DNA from: Capitulum mitella
Lineage: Eukaryota; Arthropoda; Thecostraca; Pollicipedomorpha; Pollicipedidae
Reading direction: 5' to 3'
Assembly: GCA_030062745.1 (NCBI GenBank)
Contig: CP099850.1
Coordinates: 3,162,001 to 3,226,000, forward strand
DNA: 64,000 nucleotides
The translations under genes were made by a program, and so were the position numbers. Positions 21,480 to 31,600 of the stretch are shown here, one piece after another (positions within the stretch are counted from its first letter, which is position 1; the number at the start of each line of letters is the position of its first letter). Under the pieces are notes generated by a model. It saw only the letters and a program-made list of their open reading frames with translations, had not been told where the DNA came from and searched no databases.

Positions 21480-23060
21480 TTGGTGTCTGTCAGTGTTTGT
21501 CATTGGTCTTGGATGTATTCACATTTAGGGACATAACAACTTCAGTAGGTAAGCTATACCATATAGGGGCCAGTCTGATGCAAAAAGAGTTCTGTCTTAG
21601 CTGAGGACCAGCATTAGGCTGCTGAAGTCCCAGGGTGTGACCACAAGTTTGACCAGAGCTATCTGTCATGGAAAAACTGAAATGGCATTTATCTTGTGAG
21701 GCCATACTTGATAGGTTAAGGTTGTTTTGCCCCAGCATCTGCTGTAATACAGACTTGGTAGGTGGGCTTTTTCAGATGCTCTTCTTTGCTAAGGTATTGA
21801 ATCCCTGCAACCAATTTGGTGACACATCTCTGAACATGCTCTACAGCATCTTGATCCAGACACAGCATAAGTCCCCAAATGCAGTTCCCATGTTCTAGAA
21901 GTGACAAGCAGATGCCTGAAATAGCCTGACTTCATTTATCTATAATTTAAATAACAGGAGGAGTGTCTTGACATCCAGCCCAGGGAATGTCTCTTACAAG
22001 ACAAGGCTGTACTGTACAAGGCTCTGGAAGCTTTCATAACAGCTCTTGCAGTGTGTTCATGGTATGCGAAGCCTTCAGCAATCCATTTACCCAGGTCCAA
22101 TTTGCCTCAAGCCATCCTAGGCTCTGTTCCTGTAGTTTTGTGCCTGAATTTTGGGTTTTGCTGCCCTAGTTGGAAAACCTTGCATTTCTGTGTATTGAAG
22201 GGTAGTTACCATTTCTCAGACCACAGGCTAAGCTTTTCCTGGCTTCCCTGCAGAGCCTCTTGATCATAATGGTCAGATACCCTCCTGTATACTTTCATGT
22301 CATCTGCGAACATCATGGAGGTGCACTTCAGTTGATCAGGCAAATCATTAACGTAGACCAGAAACAGCAGGGGTCCCAAAACAGTTTCCTGGGGCACACT
22401 ACTGGTCACTGGAACCCACTCATATCACTGTCCCTCTTCTATCATTCTCTGTCTCCTGTCTGTAAGGAAAGCTTGAACTCAGTACAGTGTACATCCATCT
22501 ATCCCCAGAGTCCTGAGCTTGAAGATCAGATGTTTGTGTGGTACCTTGTGAAAAGCTTTCTTAAAGTCAAGATAGATAGCATTGATTGAATCATGTTGGT
22601 CAGGAGCACCTGTCCAGTAGTTGATGACTCATTAGATGTGTTGTGCAGGACTTGCCAGGCTGAAATCCATACTGATTTTCAGGTGTCAGATTGTTTTTTA
22701 TCAGGTAGTCCAGCATAGGATCTCTGACCAGAGATCCTATGAGAGAGATTCCATAACATTACACATAACTGAAGTCAGACTAATTGGCTGATAGTTTCCA
22801 GGGTCATTAGGCTGCCCTTTTTTGAACAGTGGCATTTATGTCTGCTTCTGTCCACTCTACAGGCAGTGTTGAGGACTCAAAAAACTTGTTAAAGAGTATA
22901 GCATTAGGTCCACTCAGGCATGCTGCAAGTTCTTTCAGAACCAGTGGGTGTATTTTGTCTGCACCAGGAGATCTGTGACAGTTAAGATTCTCCACCAGCT
23001 GAATTGTTGCACCCCTCTGTCCAGACAAAGTTGATTTGCTGATCAGCATGTTTTTTACAG
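21480..23060 (-). mobile_element. degenerate CR1/L2/jockey-type LINE reverse transcriptase remnant
   Basis: Minus-strand frames, broken by stops and shifts, keep the order of a non-LTR reverse transcriptase. Near 22980 is SPGADKIHPLVLKELA with LFNKFFESSTLPVEW; near 22390-22300 is VPQETVLGPLLFLVYVNDLP with the catalytic MMFADDMKVY box; near 21550 is a WYSLPTEVV motif like the C-terminal end of such proteins. Multiple stops mean it cannot be active. The clade is judged by eye only. Confidence 0.85.
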
Positions 23061-24735
23061 TATTGCACTACATGAATAAAAAATGAAGTGTCCTTTGTCA
23101 TGAAACATGATGTACATTGCAACACTGATACACAAAAATGTAGGAATGTGAGCTATTGTCAGTTTTTCTAGACTTATCACAAATGAAGACAATTTTGCAC
23201 ATGTTTGTTTGGCCTCTGGAGGTGACTCACTAATTTCAGTCTGAATCATGAAAATTTTAGACAGGATTTTCTGCAGAAGCATGCAGCAGACCTGGAAAGC
23301 ACAGGGCAAAACACTCACATTGCATGGAAGTTCAGCTAATAAATGAAGGAAGAATGGGAACTAAAGACCCTTTTTCAGTATTCCTGATACATTGTCTGCA
23401 TTAGTTATGTGCTTATAAACACTGAAATGGACCTGTTGTATTGCATTGTACTGGCAATAAAAACACTATTGTTTAAATGGTCACTCTGATTGTTGTGCTT
23501 TACCTGATAATCCTGATTCACTCCTAGTACTGGAGAAACAACATAGTTGTGTTTATGTGGTCTGTATGTCGATTTTGCCAAAAGAATTGAATTTGCCTAT
23601 GTAAATAGTTCATTGTTGTGTGTATCATCTGTTGTAGTGTGTCACTGTCTCACTATTGGCATAATTATATGGCCATCACTTAATGAGGGTGCATGATGTT
23701 CACACTGAATTAACATTTTATGTGGCACCATCATTCCTACTCTGCATCACTTTCATATGAATGTGGATGCTTCAGGTGTGGAGAAGCTTTGTGTTTAGTA
23801 AATAGTTGTGATGATTAATAAAGCAAAGGAGCAGTGTTCATTACTGTTGCCTTGGAATTTAGATGTCACCATCACACTTGTTCTCATAAATACTGGTATA
23901 TGTGAATAAGCTTTAATAAGCTTTAATATAGCTTTAATAAGCCTTAATAATTAATAAGCCTTGCTTAATTTAGCCTGCATTTTTCCACTGTTGGCTTTGT
24001 GCATCATTCACCTATCATCATGACCACTAACTGGACTGAAACTCTTAAACTAAACAGATAACTGCATGGGCCATTCATTATTTCATGTATGTATGCATGT
24101 GTCTGAGTGTCTGGGCCATCCAGAACATGTTGGCTTTTATAACTCAGCATCAAACATTTAAGAGGCAATGACATTGACATTAAAAGATGAAAACAGTGAT
24201 GATACATGGTATATGTCATGTGTTACTACATGATAATACACACACATGCACTGGCATGGTTCATTACAGATATGATATCTACTTAGAAGAAAAAGCTTAC
24301 AAAAGTAAATCTGTAAATGTGCACTCTGTCAAAGACTGATGAGGTGCAGCTGGCTTTGATTGGGGCAACAAAAGCATTGGTGCCCAGGGTCAGCCAGTTC
24401 CAGGCATGGGCATGTTGGTGAGGGAATGCTCATTGTGTAGCCATTGGTTGGCATCGCGGAATCTACAGCTGCCCGGAGGCAGTGGCTCATGGATATGGAC
24501 ATAGACCATACGTATATATGGGCAGTTCACAAAGCACTTGTGGCTATTACGGCCCATTGTGGAGGTCATAAGACCAAGAAAGACTCGAGAAACTCCAGAG
24601 TTGACTGCAGGTTTCTGTCTGAACATGGCTGCATTGGCGCAGGAGTTGTCCAAAGCCCTGCATTATTTTACATAGACTGTTTGGTTCATCCACCTCTCAG
24701 CGGCACATGGCCAATCAAGGGGCTAGAGGCAGGTG
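23061..24735. other. intergenic, AT-rich, no gene recognised
   Basis: It contains a short AT-rich tandem around 23905-23970 (GCTTTAATAA units) and otherwise no repeat or coding pattern I can name. Confidence 0.5.
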
Positions 24736-25040
24736 CAGGGTTGGAAATTTGGGTTTTTATTGGTGTCAGAGTATAATTTCTGTTTTGGAGTACAAAATTT
24801 TGCTAAGAGTAAAATGGGTTTAAGTTAGCATTCCTTGTGTAAGTCATTTATAACTTCATACTTGTTTCTTAATGAATGGAGACGGAGTCATTTTCGCAGA
24901 AGTGGAAATTTGTCAACGTGATGATAATTCAGCTTTTTGATTGAGATATACAATCAAATTTTTGAACCACGGTGTATTTTTGGAGGTTATATTTTCTGGT
25001 GTTCTTCAACACCAGAAAACACCAGCTTTTCCAGCCTTGG
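24736..25040 (+). mobile_element. copy of repeat family B (MITE-like), most complete
   Basis: It runs from GGGTTGGAAATTTGG through AGAGTATAATTTCTG, TTAATGAATGGAGACGGAG, GGAAATTTGTCAACGTG and a CTGGTGTTCTTCAACACCAG hairpin to TTTTCCAGCCTTGG. The terminal GGTTGGAAA/TTTTCCAGCC pair is an imperfect inverted repeat. About 305 bp, non-coding. Confidence 0.65.
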
Positions 25041-25319
25041 GCAGGTGTCACGTGGTGGCGGCGTCGCAGTCCCTTGGCCACACGGACGGCGAAATTCAGG
25101 GCGTAGTGCGGTCTCTGGAACTGGCTGACACGGGCGCCGCCCTTGCAGGCACGCAGCACGCCTAAGTGGGCAAGAACGAAACCGGCTGTTATAATTTTCG
25201 GAGCCTCGGAGGTCAGGCTGTGACGTGAGCGGTTAAGTTAGCAGGGTGGAGGCGCGTCTTTGTACAGTCTCCGTGATAAAAGCTGACCAGGCTAATATGG
25301 GGTCGATGTAGTCTCCAAG

Positions 25320-27085
25320 TTAGTTGGTTATTGCCACGGGTTTCAGTTCGTGATCTGAGCATCGGATGATGACGTGCGAAGTCATTTCAGCATTTTGCGT
25401 GGTGCCCAGACGTGTGCAAGTGCTTTTTTCTCGGTTCAGTTTGAGTGAGTTGGCTCTGAACCAGGAACCCAGGGCCCTGGGTGTCACCTGGATTCTGCTT
25501 GTCATGTCCAGAACACCCCGGGGATCGGTGGGTGACGGTCGATGACGGTGATGTCGGTGGGTGGCGGTCGGTCACCGTCCCGAGCTGGAAGCGCGTGGAC
25601 AGGGCGGCGGGGCCTCGGCCGTGCCGGGTCGTCACAAGAGCAGTCTCGTCTGGCGGCGGAGAGCGGTCCAAGCTCTCGGGCGAGGCCGGCGAACGGCCAG
25701 CCTGTGACGAGGAGACGGCGAACCGCCGGAGCCCGGTCCAGGAAGAGGACCTGTCGCTAGACCGCAGCTGAGAGCAGGGGAAGTCTGCGGCGTGAGCCAG
25801 CTGTGGTTTCGCTTCCTTTCTCGGCCGTCTGTGGCGGTCTCGGCTCTCGCCTCTCCTCAGCCGCAGCCAGGTCCGGCGAGCGGCGGCAGACCCGGGTCGG
25901 CCCTCAGCCGCGGACAGTGCGGGACGGACAGAGTAATGTCTCTCCGTGGATGTGACAGCGGGCGGCGGATATCATATCACCAGGAAAACGGCCAGCGCCC
26001 GGCTGACGTCATCGGACGGGTAGAAATCCGTCCAGCCGGCTGCTGGGAGGTCCTGGTTTATGGCGTCCCGGCTTACCCGTGCCCAGCGGCGGGTGGTGAC
26101 TGTGACCGGTGTGTGACGTGGCCTGTGAACCGGACGCGATGCCATTGCAGGCAGGTGGTCGCTGATGTCATGGTCCGGTAGCACGTCGACAGCGTCCGCC
26201 GGAATCCGGCCACTGGAGATGATGCGGTCGAGCAGCGACGGCGTTGGAACAAGTGGTTGGGCTCTCTGACCAACTGGTGAAGGTCAGCCCCGCCAGCAAC
26301 TCGGTGTATTTGCGGACGGATACAGCGGCTGGAATCAACAGGCTGATGTCCGTGTTGCCGAGGACTCCTACTGTCTCGCGGGCCGTGACGTCAGCGCTCA
26401 GCTGATTGTGAAGAGCGTCCAGCGCCGCATTCACTGGTGCGTCAGGTGGCCGACAGATGGCGCCGACGGTGAGGCGTCTCCCACCAGCACAGTCTGCTCC
26501 GAGCCACAGCGAGTCGATTCCGGGCCGGCTCGAGCTGGCTGCGCCTACGCTGAGCTGGAGCGACGTGAATCGGTCTCTGACGAGCGCAGCTATGCCGCGG
26601 CCTCTCGCCGTTTTCCTGCCCTTTTCAGGAGCCGCCCGGACACGCTTGTGAAAGCGATAGCCGGGGAAGGCCAGGAACTTGCCTGGTCGATGAATCCATC
26701 CAGGTTTCACAGACGCAAAGGATGCCCAGGTCCTGCCTGTCCTGCAGATCGTTCCCAGCGTCCACGGTGGGCCCGTTCAGCGGGGACGTTGACGTGCTTT
26801 GCTTTCGCCCATCCGGAACTCGGCGGTGACGCCGCGGCCACAGCGTCGAGCTTATTGAGCTGTCGCAGCGCGGCGCTCCACCCGTCCGCCCGGACGACTG
26901 GGAGCGACGAGTCCGGCCTGTTTCCGAGAGGCCTTTGAACCCCCTTCCTCGTGGTGAAGTGAGCACAGGTGGACCTTCGGGTTCCCCTGCCGCCACGGGC
27001 GGACAGCTGCGTTACCATGCTCCGCTCTAGTGGCGACAGCGAAAGCAGTGTGTCACCAGAAGCACTGTAGTGGGCGCCTCTGGTC
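25320..27085 (-). mobile_element. degenerate LINE remnant with endonuclease domain
   Basis: Minus-strand frames, with shifts, retain an APE-type endonuclease: DLGILCVCETWMDS near 26740, GRGIAALVRDRF near 26600, and ISDHLPAMAS then RRWARVSRDAINQDL near 26170-26050. Further on, about 25510-25420, LGSWFRANSLKLNREKS resembles the W..N.L.LN..K block late in a LINE reverse transcriptase. The palm region between the two parts is missing or unrecognisable, so the copy is internally deleted. Confidence 0.8.
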
Positions 27086-28420
27086 ACGCCCAGCGTGTTG
27101 TTCAGACCTCCAGGAAGGTCGGTGGGGTGATATTCGTATGACTTCTGCGCGTAGCGAGAAGAAGACTTGTGGTCCGCGAGAAAGAAACGGGGGCGGCAGA
27201 ACAGACCTGGGCTCGAACCCGGGCCTCTTTATGTGTTTATTTACAATTATCTGTGTTCATCGTGACATGCAAATCGTAAGATCCGCTTTTGAGTAGTTAT
27301 ATGTACATGCCAATAGATATGGTTCCAGAGGATGGTTCCAACGGAACAGGAAGTAGAAAACTAGCCCATGTTCAGGCGTACTGTTCCATAAAATCAGAGT
27401 CTGGAGGGCAGCCAGACAGTTTGGATGCTTCAATGGGGCTTTGGCGCCTGCGTGGTTATTTGAGGTGTGACGATAGACGGCTCTGTTCATTGCAGGTTTT
27501 TCTTGAACTGTTAGTTGTCCTAAATGTTGCGTGGAAAACAAGTATGCTTTATGTACTTCTGTCCAAATGGCCTGGCAGCATAACAAAGGAAAATGAGGAT
27601 GTCAGGAATTTAACAAAATGGCAGATGGGAATAAAGTTACTTGCAGCCGCTAATAATAATGTATGTACCGATGTGCAGTTGTAAGACTTTGTAGATGTGG
27701 GAACAAGAAAGCATTTGTACGGTAGTGCTGAGACGTTTTACCGTCCTGTTTCATCATTTTAAAAATTCAGTACAGGTAACGAAGCCATTTTTGCAATCCT
27801 GGTCCAAGTTTTGATGTTCCTTTTCTAGTGATTAGCAGCATGTGTGAAGTACCAAGTTATCCACATCATTATTTCCCAGTTTATAACTGAATTTATATCA
27901 TATTATCCCAATTTATATCAAATGTGTCCGGCACAGATTGCTCGGATTCTAGGTTGTTTGATTCCAGAAAATACAGTGTGGTGTATGTGAATCGTATTCA
28001 TGGCAAAGAAATGCAATGCAGTCACATTCGGAGATGTGCTGGAGAAATACTTGAGCCATATTCTTAGTCAGTATGCACGATTTGCTTCATAAGGCTTTGT
28101 CAGTTTGGCACCGAAACATATAGGCATATGCAAAGCATTGTTTCAGCTGTTCTGCTTTCAGAAAGTATAAGTGTCATTGTCTGCCATTGATTTGTATTTT
28201 ATGGTGTGGGCTGTGAGGCTCTGGCGTGAAATACATGACGTGAACCTGTTTATCCTACTTGCCTGTACATGAATGTGGACAGGATGCGGCGTTTTTCCTC
28301 GTATAGATTGACGGCTGTTACATTTCCTGTTTCTTTTTGACCGCGAAATGCGAATTTTCCGCTGTCTACTGCGTCAGCGAGCGTCGCCATCTCACGGGCC
28401 GCCTCCCGTGCCGTTTTCAG
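27086..28420. other. sequence upstream of the visible receptor exons
   Basis: No signal-peptide exon could be identified. A short hairpin with a tRNA B-box-like CTCGAACCC lies at 27209-27226 without the rest of a tRNA. An in-frame TGA at 28309 precedes the ATG at 28348. Confidence 0.5.
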
Positions 28421-28626
28421 CGGAGTCGGCGGCCGCGATGGCGGAGGCCGCGGCCGAGGTGCAGCCGCCGTCGGCCGTCCTGAACGGCACGGACGACTCG
28501 GACGGCTCGCTGCTGGACCGGCTGTCGAGCAGCGCCGTGCTGGCTGACCTGGCGCAGGAGAAGTTCAGCTGCTGGGAGTGCAACCACCCCTGCGAGGAGG
28601 TCACCGAGTGTTTCGGCGCCATCAGG
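28421..28626 (+). CDS. sax: receptor exon a: first half of the ectodomain
   Basis: It follows ccgttttcag, enters with two bases completing a codon and ends ATCAGG|gtgcgg. It carries a probable N-glycosylation site (NGT) and the cysteine pattern CWECNHPC...TEC. If translation began at 28348 or 28438 the protein would lack a secretion signal, so an upstream exon is more likely. Confidence 0.75.
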
Positions 28627-31600
28627 GTGCGGCCCGGGCGGAGGCGCGGACAGGCGGTGGCCGGCACGGAGACCTCGCGGACCTGGGTGTCGTGCCATGT
28701 CGCGCATGCTGTGGCTTATTCCGTGGCCCTGCACAAAATAGTTTCCTGTGCGAAGCTTGCCGGGTTTTGATCAATATGATGCTGTATCAAGCACTATTGA
28801 AATGATCCGATACGCTAGTTTGGTGGGTGTGTGAAGCATTCTGTCCTCTGCATGAGATCTGAAAACCGGGTTGGTTGATGATCGTTATGATGATCGTAAT
28901 GGTCAAAGGTAAAAGCTGTGCGCTTGAATAGTGCAGCCTCCTGTTATACTTTGCAATGTGAAGGTTACGCAAGTGACAAGGAAAAAACTGTTGGTAGCTC
29001 AGCTAAAAGGACGCTGACGTTCCCATCGTAGCAGTGCAGACCATTCACGGCTGCACTTGATATTTTCCAGTGGGCCAATGGGCCGCTGCCTGATGAGGGT
29101 CCTACTGATGAAGGCTGATCTTTGTGGGACGAGGGGTCTAGACCCCCACTTTTGAGATGTTTTAACACATGGTCCGTGGCAGTGACGGGAAAGAAACGAT
29201 CTGAATTCCCTCTCAGATCCCCCAGCAGGTGCCAGAAATTCTCCCCAATAATCGTTGATCGATACATGCATACAGATGGAACTGTCCACCCTTGTCGCTG
29301 AGCAGTGTGTCTCGTTACCATGCTCTGTGCGGTGGCCTGGGTGTGACGGCCACGTCTGCGTCTGGCAAACTGTCCACCCGTGTTGTTGAGCAGTGTGTCT
29401 CGTTACCATGCTCTGTGCGGTGGCCTGGGTGTGACGGCCACGTCTGCGTCTGGCAGTGCTTCTCGGCCCTGGACCGTGGCGTCGGCGGTCACGAGCACCG
29501 CACGCGCGGCTGTCTCACCAGCCTGGACCACGCGCTCTTCCTGTGCCAGAACAAGGAGTACAAAAGCAGCGACGTGCAGTACGCCTTCTACTGCTGCGAT
29601 GGCCACAGCTGCAACAACGGAGAGTTTCCCGATCTGCCGGTGGTGAAGCCTGAGGGTGAGGAGGCGTCCTGGCATATGCGTCATTACACAGCAGAAAGTA
29701 ACGATGCTGTGTCGTGTTGCGAATTGTCGCGTTTGATAAGGTTTGTAAACCTAACAGTTTTCACTGTTTCTTGTTCGCAGTTTTGGTTTGTACACTTCAA
29801 GGATGCTCCTGTGTGCGTTGTTATGTGGCAAGGCTGGTGCTGAGCATGTGTTTTAGTTCGCCAGCTGCAGATGCTCGTTGATCTGGCTATAATTAGATCC
29901 CTTGTTGTCGTTGAGTGAAGCTAACGTACCCTTCAGGCGGTAGTGACGCTTCGACATCACCAATAACTTGCTGACAGCATGGTCACGTTGGCTTGGTGTT
30001 ATCGTTGTGATTTACGGGCCTTTCACGCGTAATCTAAATCTGAACGTGCGACTGTGGGCCCGTTAATACCTGCTCCTGGATGCGCCCTGCTGTTGGGGTC
30101 CCGCTGTTCGTAGGTCCCAGGCTGCCGGTCCGCGGTCGCTCCTCGCCGTGTCCGAACCGAAATGAGCCAAACTTAATGCGTCCGCGTGGTGGCGCTGCCG
30201 CAGACACGGCCGTCGAGGGCGCCGGGCCGCCGGCCGCCTACTACGGCCGTCTGGCGGCGGCTGCGCTCGGCCCGGTGCTGGTGCTGGTGCTGGCGCTGCT
30301 GGTTGTGCTGTGGCTGTGGCGGCGCCACACCGGCCGCGGCCGCGGCCCGGCGGACGCCGCCGAGGCGCAGCGGCCGATGCTCGGATCGTCCCAGCTGTAC
30401 GAGGAGGAGACGCTGCGCGCCCGCCAGACCGGCGACTCCATGCTCAGGGTACGTCGGACGCCGGCCGGACCGGCGGCCGCGGCGCCGGCCCCGCCTCGGC
30501 CGTTTCCGCTGGTGGCGTACGTGCGGGCCCTGTCGCCGGCGACCTGCCGTGTCCGGCGCTGACGCGGGCTCGGTGGCCGCAGGAGGTGCTGGAGCACTCG
30601 ATGACGTCCGGCTCCGGCTCCGGCCTGCCGCTGCTGATCCAGCGCACGCTCGCCAAGGAGATCAGCCTGGAGGAGTGCGTCGGCAACGGCCGGTACGGCC
30701 AGGTGTGGCGCGGCGTCTGGCAGGGCGACTACGTGGCCGTCAAGATCTTCTACTCCAGGGACGAGGCCTCCTGGTCTCGTGAGACCGAGATCTACAAGTG
30801 AGCCGCCCGGAGGGGCGTGAATGGGGAGATCTGCGCTTGACGACTGGAAAGGGGGGAGAAGTCGGACGAGGCGCCATGAGCATGCATCTCTGAACTCTGA
30901 ACGTGTTTAATGGGACTATAGAAAGGTACCTCCGAATGAACCAGCACACCACCAGCACTTCCGCTTAAACATATCTGTAGTGCCACGAGTCCTTTTATGT
31001 GTGTGTTGGGGGGGGGGTCTGTTCTGGTGAGAGTGCTTACAATGTTTTGTCGTAATTTCATGTTTACCTTTCGTTTTCACCCCTCATGGCTCTACTATTT
31101 GCTGTTTAACGTAGGACTACCTAGCCTCGCTCTGTTTACGTGGTTTGCTCATATTCTGTCAAATGGAATAAATGTGATTAAGTACCCGTAGGAGGACCAG
31201 ACGTAAAGGTCTGAGAGGTGCAAATGGGCCGGCGTTTGAAACAAGCCGACGGACCTGAGTTCATTATGACTCGCGCCGCCATGAATTGACCGCCGCTATT
31301 TCCGCTCCATTTGCAGTCAAACGGCCGATAACCACAGCGCCAAGCCTGACACGATTGTCAACGATACGCTCGCTTTCCCACAGCACGACGATGCTGCGGC
31401 ACTCAAACATCCTGGGCTACCTGGGCTCGGACATGGCCTCTCGCAACTCGTGCACGCAGCTGCTGCTGGTGGCGCACTACCACCCGCTGGGCTCGCTGTA
31501 CGACCACCTGGGCCGCCAGACGCTGACGCTGGAGCAGACCCTGCTGCTGCTCATATCGGCTATCAACGGCATCAACCACCTCCACTCGGAGCTGCACGGA

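Noticed and set aside
27209..27226. tRNA-like T-arm (CTCGAACCC hairpin)
   Set aside because: No A box, anticodon arm or acceptor stem in the preceding 60 bases; probably chance or a SINE fragment.
28348..28440. Translation start of the receptor at 28348 with a leader MRIFRCLLRQR
   Set aside because: The leader is basic without a hydrophobic core, and a good acceptor (ccgttttcag) lies between this ATG and the conserved ectodomain.
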